64,000 nt of DNA from Devosia sp. Root436 (GCF_001426345.1 NZ_LMEM01000011.1:248001-312000); one strand, 5' to 3'; shown: positions 1-7,219, counted from the stretch's first letter. A program made the numbers and translations. Notes: generated by a model not told the origin, from the letters alone.

Positions 1-32
1 GGCCGCGACAAACCTTTGAATCCGGGGATAAA

Positions 33-45
33 GTGTATAAGACAC
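33..45. promoter_or_regulatory. Dyad upstream of the MarR gene
   Basis: The arms GTGT and ACAC flank a 5-base AT-rich spacer about 20 bases before the start codon. The position fits an autoregulatory operator for the MarR-type product. The arms are short, so this is only a candidate. Confidence 0.3.
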
Positions 46-64
46 ATAATTTCGGGAACAGCCC

Positions 65-583
65 ATGACAATTGACAAATTGCGGAACGCGCACATTCGA
101 GCTGAGCTCCCCGGCCTGCATCGGTCGCTAATGGATATTGCCGCGGCAATGAACAAGCCCGAACGCGACCAGGCTTTGTTGGCGTCGGCGGGCCTGTCAC
201 TTGAGCGAGCGCTGTTTCCTCTGCTTGTCTCGATCGAGCGACTTGGCCCGATTGGTGTTGTTGAACTGGCAAGTGGTGTCGGTCGGGACTATTCGACAGT
301 CAGCCGGCAGGTTGCGCGACTTGAGGAGCTTGGACTCGTAATTCGCCGCGGATCGCCTCGAGACAAGCGGGTGAACGAAGCGTTGATAACTCCCGGCGGA
401 AAGGAAGCCACAGACGCGTTGGATAGGGCGCGAGAGCATATGGCGATGACGTTGTTTTCGGATTGGAACAGTCGCGACTTCGACGATCTGGTCCGCTTGC
501 TTCGCAAGTTCGCCGATGGATTTGGCGGAGGCAAATCTGAAATGGGGGAAGCCGGTTCCGAGCACCATGCAAACGACACTTGA
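65..583 (+). CDS. MarR-family transcriptional regulator
   Basis: This 172-residue protein matches the usual MarR size. The winged-helix region lies near residues 55-115: GVVELASGVGRDYSTVSRQV forms the helix-turn-helix, and RGSPRDKRVNEALITPGG forms the wing with its typical D-[KR]-R turn. The flanking helices at both ends would form the dimer interface. MarR proteins bind palindromic operators as dimers and often respond to small aromatic ligands; the ligand cannot be read here. The gene stands alone just outside the left attachment site, so it belongs to the chromosome or to a neighbouring island. A small dyad precedes it. The C-terminal tail is hydrophilic and probably disordered. Confidence 0.85.
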   Translation: MTIDKLRNAHIRAELPGLHRSLMDIAAAMNKPERDQALLASAGLSLERALFPLLVSIERLGPIGVVELASGVGRDYSTVSRQVARLEELGLVIRRGSPRDKRVNEALITPGGKEATDALDRAREHMAMTLFSDWNSRDFDDLVRLLRKFADGFGGGKSEMGEAGSEHHANDT

Positions 584-676
584 TCGATGACGGTCCGGAT
601 GGCGCCAACCCACTGGAATAGGCGCCGATAATCGGACACTGATTTTGAACGATGGCCGACAAGTCATTGTATTATT

Positions 677-721
677 TGGCGCACCCGACAAGATTCGAAC
701 TTGTGGCCTCTGCCTTCGGAG
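677..721 (-). other. Left attachment site: 3' half of tRNA-Arg(CCG)
   Basis: Read on the minus strand this is the last 45 nt of a tRNA: half of the anticodon loop (CTCCGAA), the 3' anticodon strand GGCAG, a fully Watson-Crick T arm (ACAAG/CTTGT around TTCGAAT), acceptor strand CGGGTGC, discriminator G and CCA. Homology to the intact tRNA-Arg at 21,918-21,994 starts in the anticodon loop. The 15-base block at 707-721 is identical to 21,948-21,962. This is what integration into a tRNA gene leaves at the distal end of an element. The T arm differs from the intact copy, so the two ends have different histories. Confidence 0.8.
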
Positions 722-900
722 AATGGAAAATCGGTTCCGCCGAACCTATCCGTTTCTGTCCGATTACGCGCTATACCACTGAAATCGCAAAACAAAATTG
801 AAATCGACCAGCGCCAACGGTACGACAGAGCGGTTCAAAACCCTCCCCGTAGCGCTTACGCTTTGCTTACGCGGGGATTCTACCGAGGAAACCTGCCTGA

Positions 901-2256
901 ATGACGAAGCTGACTAAACGAACCGTAGATGCCACCGAAATCAAGTCCTCGGACTATGTCATGTGGGACGAGGAATTGCCTGGTTTCGGACTGCGCGTCT
1001 TCCGTTCAGGGAAGCGAAGCTATGTTGTGCAGTATCGGGCTGCCGGCCGTTCACGTCGCATTACGATCGGACTGCACGGAGTCTGGACTCCTGAAGAGGC
1101 CAGGCGCGAGGCGAAGGTTCTGCTCGGTCAAGTCGCACGAGGCGGCAACCCCGCAGAGGAGCGCAAGCTCGACCGCGAGGCGATAACGGTCAAGGAACTT
1201 TGCGCTCGCTACCTCCAAGATATGAGGAACGGACTGGTGCTCGGAAAGCGAGGCAGGCCGAAGAAGGCCACAACGATCTCCACCGATATCGGACGCATCG
1301 AGCGTCACATCGTTCCCCTGCTCGGCAGCCGGCGCGTTAGAGATTTGGTCAGGTCCGACATCACGCAGGCGATGAAGGACATCATGGCAGGCAAGACACG
1401 TGCGAACGTCAAGACGGACAAGCTGCGTGGTCGTGCGATCGTACGCGGCGGAGCTGGTACCGCAGCTCGAACGATCGGTCTCTTCGGCGGCATTCTGACC
1501 TACGCGGTTGAACTCGGCATCGTCGAGCAGAACCCCGTTCATGGCGTTCGCAAGCCGAAAGACCAGGTTAACGCTCGCCGCCTTAGCGAGCAGGACTATC
1601 GAGCGCTCGGCGATATTCTACGGAAGGCGGTTGAGGACGGGCAGTACGAAACCACCGCTGAAATCATCCGAGTGATCGCCCTGACGGGCTGCCGGCGCAG
1701 CGAAATCATCGGTCTGCGCTGTGGCGAAGTCGACATCGAGGGCAGTTGCCTGCGCTTGGCCGATAGCAAGGAAGGAGCGTCGGTGCGTCCGATCGGCCTA
1801 CCGGTCCTGGAATATCTCGAGGGTCGTCGCGAACACCGTGCTGAAGACTATGTCTTTCCCGGCTGGGAGGATGACACGCCGTTCGGTAGCTTCCCCAGGC
1901 AATGGACGAAGATACTCGCGAAGACCGACTTGGCCGGCATCACTCCACATGTTCTGCGGCACAGCTTCGCCAGTATCGCCAACGACCTCGGCTTCACCGA
2001 GGCGACGATAGCAGCCTTGGTTGGGCATTCACGAGGAACGGTGACCAGCCGCTACATCCATACCGTAGACACCGCGCTTATCATGGCGGCCGACAGCATC
2101 GCTGGTTACATACAGCGCCTGCTGGACGGCGTAGCCTTCACTCATACCGCCTATGCGTTGGACCGGGATTCCAGAAAGTCGGCGCTCGCTCACTTCCTGG
2201 GGCAAGCGAGTTCCAGACCGAGCCAAGTTGCGACAATGGTGGAGAGGGTCACGTAG
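901..2256 (+). CDS. P4-type tyrosine integrase
   Basis: This site-specific recombinase is the likely agent that inserted the element into tRNA-Arg. Its 451 residues show an N-terminal DUF4102-like arm-binding domain (residues about 1-95, with LPGFGLRVFRSGKRSYVVQY), a SAM-like core-binding domain (about 105-210), and a catalytic domain with Arg265 in TGCRRSE, His350 and Arg353 in HVLRHSF, His376 in GHSRGT and nucleophile Tyr385 in SRYIH. All key residues are intact, so the enzyme should be active. ATG 901 follows a GAGGA at 8-bp spacing. The extension past residue 405 is longer than in most P4 integrases and poorly conserved in character. No excisionase gene was recognised nearby. Confidence 0.95.
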   Translation: MTKLTKRTVDATEIKSSDYVMWDEELPGFGLRVFRSGKRSYVVQYRAAGRSRRITIGLHGVWTPEEARREAKVLLGQVARGGNPAEERKLDREAITVKELCARYLQDMRNGLVLGKRGRPKKATTISTDIGRIERHIVPLLGSRRVRDLVRSDITQAMKDIMAGKTRANVKTDKLRGRAIVRGGAGTAARTIGLFGGILTYAVELGIVEQNPVHGVRKPKDQVNARRLSEQDYRALGDILRKAVEDGQYETTAEIIRVIALTGCRRSEIIGLRCGEVDIEGSCLRLADSKEGASVRPIGLPVLEYLEGRREHRAEDYVFPGWEDDTPFGSFPRQWTKILAKTDLAGITPHVLRHSFASIANDLGFTEATIAALVGHSRGTVTSRYIHTVDTALIMAADSIAGYIQRLLDGVAFTHTAYALDRDSRKSALAHFLGQASSRPSQVATMVERVT

Positions 2257-2879
2257 CTAGGTACCCTCGGTCACGTCAAATTTGCAGGAATGCTTCTGTT
2301 AGAAGGGCAGTGAGAGGCACCAGAACTAGAGTTTAGCACGATCGTCCAAGATGCTCGCTCCGAGGAAGGTCACAGTTCCATACCGCATATTATGCGAATC
2401 AACCATTGGCCGGTTGCGCCTCCATATTGGTCGCTGAACCCTACCGGGTGAACTCCTGAGCGAACGTCTCAAGGTCAAGTTCTCGATCTCTTCTAAGGTC
2501 CAAGAGTGGGGGTTCTCTTCCCGAGCACAGGCGAGCACCCTGGAGCAGCCAGAGCACGCGAGCACCCCGAGCACCGTAATCGAGATCCAAGTATCTGATT
2601 TTGCGAGATTTTAAGAACCGTGCTTTTGCAGCCTATCGCTGAGTTGTAGGAACGTTTGCCAACTCAACGGCTGAGTGTCATGGTTTCGGGCCGCTGGATA
2701 TCGAGTAGAAAAATCTAAGTCTTTGATATTGCTAAGCAAATGTCTTAGAATTTGGGAATGTTGATGCAAGGGGCATTTTTCAGCTTCCAAACCTGACAAA
2801 TCACCCCTTGGCCCCCAGAGCAACACCAGCATAGGCCGGCGTCCAAACCCGGCCACCCAACCTTGAGAAAGAAATTACT
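2257..2879. other. Long gap without a convincing gene
   Basis: These 620 bases follow the integrase and are more AT-rich than their surroundings. No frame has a ribosome-binding site and plausible composition together. The only clear structure is the iterated GAGCAC block at 2,523-2,574. An intergenic gap of this length beside an integrase and in front of a winged-helix protein could hold a control region or an origin, but nothing proves that. Confidence 0.5.
2523..2574 (+). repeat. Iterated GAGCAC hexamers near helical spacing
   Basis: GAGCAC occurs at 2,523, 2,533, 2,552, 2,560 and 2,569, with GAGCAG at 2,543. Start-to-start distances are 10, 10, 9, 8 and 9 bases. Spacing near one helical turn is typical of sites where several protein copies line up on one DNA face. 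The next gene, at 2,880, encodes a possible winged-helix protein. Confidence 0.5.
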
Positions 2880-3476
2880 ATGACCATTTTCAGCCTGAAA
2901 CCGACCAAGAAAATCGCACAGCGCCAGCTGGAGCTGCGGGCCAGGCTGTTTCCGGGGATCACCGAGGCTCACCTGTGGAACCGCAAGACGCACCATGGCT
3001 TCACCACCATTCCCAGGACGTTGCCGCTGATCATGAGCATCTTGGATGATCTTGCCGGCATGCCGGTGGGTTCGACCTATCTCGAGCTTTGGTGCCGGAG
3101 TTTCGATGAGGCTTTCGTCACCCTCTCCAAGCCGCGCGAAATCGCCTTCCACTCCGGCAGCACTGGCCAGCGGCAGGAATCGACGTGGCGGTCAAAGATC
3201 AAGAAGCTGCATGAGTTGGGCTTCATCGAAGTTGCAGAGGGCTCGGCAGGCATCTACAGCTATGCCTTGATCCTCAACCCCTATCTGGTCATTCGGCGCC
3301 TCTTTACGGTGGGCGGCAGCCACATTCCGGTCGACAAGTACAATGCCTTGATTGATCGGGCGATCGAGATCTCCGCTGGGGATATGGATATGCCAGACCC
3401 GTGGGCGCCGGTTCCCGATGTGCCAGCGGCACCTGTGCTGCCTACTCCGGTAGCTGCAGTGCCTGACAAGGCGTAA
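2880..3476 (+). CDS. Putative winged-helix protein, possible replication or control protein
   Basis: This 198-residue protein was not assigned to a named family. Residues about 45-135 read as a helical DNA-binding module ending in a wing: STWRSKIKKLHELGFIEVAE followed by AGIYSYALILNPYLVIRRLF. That layout (short helices, 'KLxxLGFI', then a beta hairpin) resembles winged-helix domains of plasmid and island replication or control proteins. The C-terminal 35 residues are rich in Pro, Ala and Val and look disordered. An iterated hexamer block lies about 300 bases upstream, and the AbiF-like RNA leader begins directly downstream. The replication-initiator idea is inference from fold and position only. 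ATG 2,880 is preceded by GAGAAAG. Confidence 0.5.
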   Translation: MTIFSLKPTKKIAQRQLELRARLFPGITEAHLWNRKTHHGFTTIPRTLPLIMSILDDLAGMPVGSTYLELWCRSFDEAFVTLSKPREIAFHSGSTGQRQESTWRSKIKKLHELGFIEVAEGSAGIYSYALILNPYLVIRRLFTVGGSHIPVDKYNALIDRAIEISAGDMDMPDPWAPVPDVPAAPVLPTPVAAVPDKA

Positions 3477-3509
3477 AATGTTGCCACGCAACGAAGCAAA
3501 CACACGCGC

Positions 3510-3610
3510 CGAGGGCTCGTGCGGGTTGCACGCATCTATGTCAGGGTGGGAAAAGCAATGCCCCGGCCGCTTGTTTTCACAGAGGCGGTACCGGGGCTCA
3601 CGAGATATTT
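3510..3610 (+). ncRNA. Structured RNA in the leader of the AbiF-like gene
   Basis: Three pairings are visible. CGTGC (3,518-3,522) pairs with GCACG (3,528-3,532) around a GGGTT loop. GCCCCGG-CCGC (3,560-3,570) pairs with GCGG-TA-CCGGGGC (3,585-3,597), eleven pairs with a TA bulge and a 14-base U-rich loop. CTCGTG (3,516-3,521) can also pair with CACGAG (3,599-3,604), enclosing the second hairpin and competing with the first. Abi_2 (AbiD/AbiF) genes are known to be frequently preceded by such structured RNAs, which are thought to restrain the HEPN protein. Ends are approximate. A reading frame open from 3,478 runs through here, but a coding role is unlikely. Confidence 0.6.
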
Positions 3611-3636
3611 ATAGGACAGAACGAGAGATTTTGCAA

Positions 3637-4287
3637 GTGCGAACCCCTTTTACACCTGACAGGCTGGCAGCCCTACAGAGCAATCTGTCCGCCGAAAGGC
3701 TCGCACGGTATCTCAACGATACGGGAGGCGACCAGGTTGCCGCCGTAGCGCTCTATGAATGGAATATGGCAATTTCCGAGGCCTTTTACAGCCCCTTGCA
3801 GAATCTGGAAGTGGTTTTGCGCAATGCGCTCGGCAACGCGCTGCGGGCGCGATACGGAGCGGACTGGTATCTGCAGGGCGGCGTGCCACCCCTTATGTAC
3901 CCGCTCCCCGAGATGCTGGCCAAGGCACGCGAAGAGCTGACCAGGCGAGGCATCGCGCTCGAGCATGGCCGTATTCTCGCCGAATTAAATTTTGGTTTCT
4001 GGGGCGGGCTCCTGTCGAGCCGCTATGAAACCTCGCTCTGGCGCCCGATTTTCTTCCGTGCGTTTGCCGATCGTCCGGCCGGCTTTAAGCGTAAAACTGT
4101 TCACGACCCCATCGAACGGTTGCGCCGCTTCAGGAATCGGATCGCCCACCACGAGCCGATCCACGATCGCAACCTTGCTGAGGACTACGCCGAGATCCTG
4201 AAAGTGGTGGGTTGGATCTCGCCTTATATGGCGGTCTGGCTCGACGAGACGAGCAAAGTCACAGCCGTGCTGGCGGCGCGCCCCTAA
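3637..4287 (+). CDS. AbiD/AbiF-like abortive infection protein (Abi_2 family, HEPN)
   Basis: This is a predicted HEPN ribonuclease toxin. The 216-residue protein has the Abi_2 layout: an N-terminal helical part (LAALQSNLSAERLARYL), a middle with AISEAFYSPLQNLEVVLRNA, the family-typical LNFGFWGGLLS near residue 120, and a terminal FRNRIAHHEPI. In the last, Arg166-x4-His171 matches the HEPN catalytic R-x4-6-H. GTG 3,637 is preferred: it sits where family similarity begins, after GAGAGA, and downstream of a structured leader RNA. An upstream ATG at 3,478 would translate through that RNA. Family members cause growth arrest on phage infection; the RNA-bound AbiF group has been proposed as the ancestor of Cas13. 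Activity here is inferred. Confidence 0.8.
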   Translation: MRTPFTPDRLAALQSNLSAERLARYLNDTGGDQVAAVALYEWNMAISEAFYSPLQNLEVVLRNALGNALRARYGADWYLQGGVPPLMYPLPEMLAKAREELTRRGIALEHGRILAELNFGFWGGLLSSRYETSLWRPIFFRAFADRPAGFKRKTVHDPIERLRRFRNRIAHHEPIHDRNLAEDYAEILKVVGWISPYMAVWLDETSKVTAVLAARP

Positions 4288-4310
4288 GTTTTCGAGGACG
4301 AGGAGCTACC

Positions 4311-4796
4311 GTGGCGGAATTCATGACGCTAATGACAGATGCTGAATTCGAGGCACTGATCGACCGAAACAGCCCCAGCCTAGGAAAGGGCGGGTCCCGC
4401 CTTGTTCACGCAGCGCTAGGACGCGACGACCTCGTCATCAAGGAAAGCCTCCAGCCTTTCCCATCGGGAAATTTTACCGAATGGACAGTGTGGAATGCCG
4501 TCGAGAAGATGGCAGAAGACATCATGGGCAACCAGCAAAACACAGATCTCCTGACGCTATTCGCGCGGTGCTTCTCGATAAGTCAGAACGGCCGGTATCT
4601 CATGATGGAGCGCCTGCTACCCCTCGAACCCACCGATCGAGTACCCATGACTAAATTTCCGCAGTGGCTAACGGATAAAAAGCCAAACGCATTCGGCCGA
4701 ACCGCCGAAGGGCAGATCAAGGTCTTGGATTACGGCTTGATCAATTTCTACCTAGCCCTCAACCCCAAGAACCGCAACGGTAACAGCATTTACTGA
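4311..4796 (+). CDS. Compact protein-kinase-fold protein
   Basis: This 161-residue protein carries compressed kinase landmarks in order: a glycine-rich stretch LGKGGSRLVHAAL, a VAIK-like VIKES, a Trp/Glu helix, a hinge-like YLMMERLLPL, a catalytic-loop-like TDKKPNAFG (compare D-x-K-P-x-N), and KVLDYG in place of DFG. The catalytic-loop Asp lies one residue closer to KPN than in the canonical HRDLKPxN, so activity is uncertain. GTG 4,311 is chosen because GAGGAG lies 5 bases upstream; an ATG at 4,323 is the alternative. It follows the AbiF-like gene by 23 bases, so co-transcription is plausible. It could regulate the toxin or act separately. No named family was assigned. Confidence 0.5.
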   Translation: MAEFMTLMTDAEFEALIDRNSPSLGKGGSRLVHAALGRDDLVIKESLQPFPSGNFTEWTVWNAVEKMAEDIMGNQQNTDLLTLFARCFSISQNGRYLMMERLLPLEPTDRVPMTKFPQWLTDKKPNAFGRTAEGQIKVLDYGLINFYLALNPKNRNGNSIY

Positions 4797-4817
4797 ATTG
4801 CCTGCCAGGAGGACGGT

Positions 4818-5318
4818 TTGAGCTACGATCACACTGATCACGGCAAATGGTCTGAAACCGGTGTCCCCAAAAAGGGGTGGAACTGCGTGGGTGTCGACGA
4901 TCTAGGCGAGCCTTCCCAGACCTGCGAAATGTGTGGGACCGCAGAGATCCGTTACGTTCACATCATGCACCATCCGGACTACCCGGCAGATCTGTCGGTC
5001 GGCTGCATCTGCGCTGAAAACATGGAGCAGGACTACGTCCGGCCCCGTGAGCGCGAAAAGCGCCTGCGGACGCTGGCAGCTAGGCGCAAGACTTGGCGCC
5101 GCCGCCAGTGGAAAGTCTCAGGGCGCGGCAACTGGTACCTCAACACCGAAGGCTACAATCTGGTGATCGTCCCGAGCGGCAGGAAGTGGCGTGTTGTGGT
5201 TTCTAACCGCGCGACGGGTGCCAGCCAGACAGGGCGGACAGAGTTTTCGCTCGAATCGGAGGCACAGGTTGCCGCGCTCACGGCGCTCGTCTGGGCTAAG
5301 GACCACCTGCCCTCGTGA
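4818..5318 (+). CDS. Conserved hypothetical protein with a Cys zinc-site signature
   Basis: The function is not recognised. The 166-residue protein has CEMCG near residue 35 and GCICAEN near residue 60, spaced like a four-cysteine zinc site. A strongly basic stretch follows (REREKRLRTLAARRKTWRRR, residues about 74-93), which suggests nucleic-acid contact. The C-terminal half has alternating hydrophobic residues (NLVIVPSGRKWRVVVSNRA) and should be a small beta domain. The start is TTG 4,818 after AGGAGG; no ATG gives a comparable ribosome-binding site. It lies 21 bases after the kinase-fold gene in the same direction, so 3,637-5,318 may be one transcript. It ends 17 bases from the convergent ImmA gene. 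Confidence 0.6.
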   Translation: MSYDHTDHGKWSETGVPKKGWNCVGVDDLGEPSQTCEMCGTAEIRYVHIMHHPDYPADLSVGCICAENMEQDYVRPREREKRLRTLAARRKTWRRRQWKVSGRGNWYLNTEGYNLVIVPSGRKWRVVVSNRATGASQTGRTEFSLESEAQVAALTALVWAKDHLPS

Positions 5319-5335
5319 CAACTTGCCGCTTTTAC

Positions 5336-5881
5336 CTACGCTACGCGCTTGCGGGCGCCACTCACATTGATGCGCATCTGGACCACCTCTCTTGAGGCGC
5401 CATAGAATTCAGCCGCATCGCCGACGGACATGCGGGTCTGCACAATGAAAAGAGCAGCTTCATCGGAAATCAGGAGGGCCGGACCGAGCCAATTGGCCTC
5501 GTCCTCATGGTCTTGATTATGGCTGCGTTTGCCATCGGCGCCGAACAGAGCCTCTATCGGGTGACCCAACAGCGCGTGAGCGATTTCATGGGCAATGTTG
5601 GAGGCCTGCCTTCCGGCGTCATGAGCGTCGTTGTGAACGATCCAGCGTTTGCCACGATGCTGCAGCGTGACAGCCGAGAAGTCTTTACGCCCCGGACCCG
5701 TCGTATAGAACGCGACATGCATCGCGTCGGCCTCAAGCTTGCTTAATTCCAGAAGTGGCAGCTCGAGATGACTGCACAGTGTGCGCGGACATAGGGGACC
5801 ACCAGGTGCAACGCCTAACTCCGCGCGCAGGTCGCGAGCCCAGCCGTTGGCTTCGGTCTTAAACCCCCGACGCAAGACCAT
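5336..5881 (-). CDS. ImmA/IrrE-family zinc metallopeptidase
   Basis: This predicted protease cleaves or inactivates a partner repressor. The 181-residue protein contains HEIAHALLGH with His98, Glu99 and His102, the gluzincin zinc and catalytic motif; the Glu in DEANWLGPALLI is the likely third ligand. ImmA of ICEBs1 cleaves the XRE repressor ImmR and so derepresses the element. The gene follows an XRE gene on the same strand, with its ATG (5,881) 4 bases beyond that gene's stop, the standard arrangement of such pairs. Longer upstream readings (to 6,067) overlap the XRE gene in another frame and are rejected. The controlled genes are probably the small divergent ones from 6,348. Confidence 0.85.
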   Translation of the reverse strand: MVLRRGFKTEANGWARDLRAELGVAPGGPLCPRTLCSHLELPLLELSKLEADAMHVAFYTTGPGRKDFSAVTLQHRGKRWIVHNDAHDAGRQASNIAHEIAHALLGHPIEALFGADGKRSHNQDHEDEANWLGPALLISDEAALFIVQTRMSVGDAAEFYGASREVVQMRINVSGARKRVA

Positions 5882-5885
5882 GCCG

Positions 5886-6257
5886 CTAGTCCTGAATCTT
5901 CCGTATCTGTTCGTATGCAGCCTTGATGATGGCCTCCATCGCGATTGCCCCTTCCTTAGATAGGTTAGGATCAGCGCGGAACAATGCCGTAACCTCGGCA
6001 AGAGGCTCGGTTTTTTGGCGATCTCCGGACGTGATGAAGTCGTCGGCCCTAAGTCCGGACCAAGCACATAGTGCAGATAGACTGTCGACGTCGGGTTTCC
6101 GGCCCTGAGACATGCGCGTCAGTGTGGACGCCGGTACCTTGGCCTGTTCGGCAACCTTCTTCCAGGTCAGGCCGCGCGCGCTCCGCGCCGAGTCCAGCGC
6201 GGAAAAAAACCTCTCCCCGTCAAATTTGGGGGAAATGAGTTCGTTGCTCTCTTGCAA
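5886..6257 (-). CDS. XRE-family repressor, partner of the ImmA-like protease
   Basis: The helix-turn-helix is at about residues 20-65: SARGLTWKKVAEQAKVPAST followed by LTRMSQGRKPDVDSLSALC. The C-terminal part (about residues 80-123) is helical and is probably the dimerization and protease-recognition region. The gene is paired with the downstream ImmA-like protease. The reading frame is open to 6,320, but TTG 6,257 is preferred: it has AGGA at 6-base spacing and leaves the dyad at 6,287-6,302 outside the coding region. The start is uncertain. It probably represses its own promoter and the divergent genes at 6,348 and beyond. Confidence 0.75.
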   Translation of the reverse strand: MQESNELISPKFDGERFFSALDSARSARGLTWKKVAEQAKVPASTLTRMSQGRKPDVDSLSALCAWSGLRADDFITSGDRQKTEPLAEVTALFRADPNLSKEGAIAMEAIIKAAYEQIRKIQD

Positions 6258-6286
6258 TTCAATTCCTACTGCGCAATAAAACGACT

Positions 6287-6302
6287 GTTGCAACATCGCA
6301 AC
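6287..6302. promoter_or_regulatory. Candidate operator between the XRE and divergent genes
   Basis: GTTGC and GCAAC are separated by 6 bases, in the gap between the XRE start (6,257) and the divergent gene at 6,348. The size and location suit an XRE dimer. The site is assigned by symmetry alone. Confidence 0.4.
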
Positions 6303-6347
6303 TGAAAACCGCGTCGGCAATCGATGCGTAATCTATGGAGACTCCCC

Positions 6348-6551
6348 ATGTCAAAGGGAAAAGGCAGCGGGCCCTACCGCAGCGCAATTTCCGGTCGCTA
6401 TGTAACGACCGCTCACGGACAACGCAGTCCACACACGACGGTGCATGAGGCACCCGGTCGCAGCGGCAGCGTCAACGGCGCTCGCCGCAGCGCTGTCACC
6501 GGCCTGTTTGTGTCCAGTGGTCCCCGCAACAATACGACCAGGGAAAAGTAA
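6348..6551 (+). CDS. Small two-repeat protein (RSA[IV][ST]G motif)
   Basis: This 67-residue basic protein has no recognised function. It holds two copies of one motif: RSAISGRYVTTAHGQRSPHT near residues 8-27 and RSAVTGLFVSSG near residues 49-60, each of form R-S-A-[IV]-[ST]-G-x-[FY]-V-[TS]. ATG 6,348 has GGAG at good spacing; upstream in-frame starts lie before that site. It is divergent from the XRE-ImmA pair with a dyad between them, so it is a likely target of that repressor. Small proteins with this repeat occur beside island regulators; no biochemical role is known to me. Confidence 0.6.
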   Translation: MSKGKGSGPYRSAISGRYVTTAHGQRSPHTTVHEAPGRSGSVNGARRSAVTGLFVSSGPRNNTTREK

Positions 6552-6671
6552 ATGGGCTTCGGCCCGTTCGGAATTCCTCCCTCCAAACCTTGATAGCGGC
6601 CCCACATCGAGGCCGCTATTTCATTCTATTCGCAGCTACGAAGCGCGTTATTACGCAAGAGGATAATTCAC

Positions 6672-6974
6672 ATGATATCGCGGGAGATGTTTGGAACCGA
6701 ATTGCGACTTTCGATTGAAGATTTGAACATAGAACCCGAACTCCAACGGATTGGCCTGAGCTTCTCCTATGGAAACAGATCCATTTGGATTGAAGCAGGG
6801 CCAACCCCGCGCGCCAATCTTACCAACCGTTTAGGAGTAGGAGCAGCTATCTCCAGGCACCTGTCTGCAGGGGGTATCTGCCTGGCATGGCCCATTGCCA
6901 ACAACGAAGTTCAATGGATGGAGATCACGCCGAGAGGCGTCCAAGATATCTCTGATCCTCACCGCCAGAGCTGA
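6672..6974 (+). CDS. Hypothetical protein, 100 residues
   Basis: The product is not recognised. ATG 6,672 has AGAGGA at suitable spacing. The predicted chain alternates strands and turns (LRLSIEDLNIEPELQRIGLSF, then SIWIEAGP and VQWMEITPRGV) and looks like a small soluble alpha/beta domain without signal peptide or membrane segment. It lies 120 bases after the two-repeat gene in the same direction and may share its control. Codon use fits the rest of the element. Confidence 0.45.
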   Translation: MISREMFGTELRLSIEDLNIEPELQRIGLSFSYGNRSIWIEAGPTPRANLTNRLGVGAAISRHLSAGGICLAWPIANNEVQWMEITPRGVQDISDPHRQS

Positions 6975-7060
6975 GCAATTATTCGCCTCAACGGCAAAAC
7001 GCGCGACCCTTTCCGGAGCGCCTTTATGTGGCCCGGAGCGGACGCAGGAGGAAAGCGCCC

Positions 7061-7219
7061 ATGGTCAGCCCTCATCAATGCTGTCATTGGAGTGTTGACG
7101 CCTACAAGTGCGATAAAGAGCGAGAATGCAGGGAGCCAGCGGCGAGCTGCACGGAAATTGTGGGATACTCGTGCCCACCGTTGGCTATGTGTGAACAAAG
7201 CGGGTGCGTAGGATCATGA
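7061..7219 (+). CDS. Cysteine-rich microprotein coupled to the PIN-domain gene
   Basis: This predicted 52-residue protein has eight cysteines (positions 7, 8, 17, 23, 30, 38, 44 and 49) plus His6 and His9 in HQCCHW, a pattern that suggests zinc binding. Two facts support it as a real gene. A full AGGAGG lies 9 bases before ATG 7,061. Its TGA overlaps the ATG of the next gene as ATGA (7,216-7,219), which implies translational coupling. An earlier ATG at 7,028 lacks the good ribosome-binding site. A small gene directly upstream of a PIN nuclease and coupled to it is the usual place for an antitoxin, but ordinary PIN antitoxins are DNA-binding proteins, not zinc knuckles. The function is inferred. 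Confidence 0.6.
   Translation: MVSPHQCCHWSVDAYKCDKERECREPAASCTEIVGYSCPPLAMCEQSGCVGS

Noticed and set aside
2523-2574. CRISPR-like array from the repeated GAGCAC
   Set aside because: The repeats are 6 bases with 2-4 base gaps, far too short for CRISPR repeats and spacers, and no cas genes are present. No CRISPR array was seen anywhere in the window.
3478-3636. N-terminal extension of the AbiF-like protein from ATG 3,478
   Set aside because: It would translate through strong RNA hairpins, adds sequence unlike the family, and the GTG at 3,637 fits the Abi_2 start.
5882-6067. N-terminal extension of the ImmA-like protease
   Set aside because: It overlaps the XRE gene in another frame and reads as basic low-quality sequence; ATG 5,881 is right after the XRE stop.
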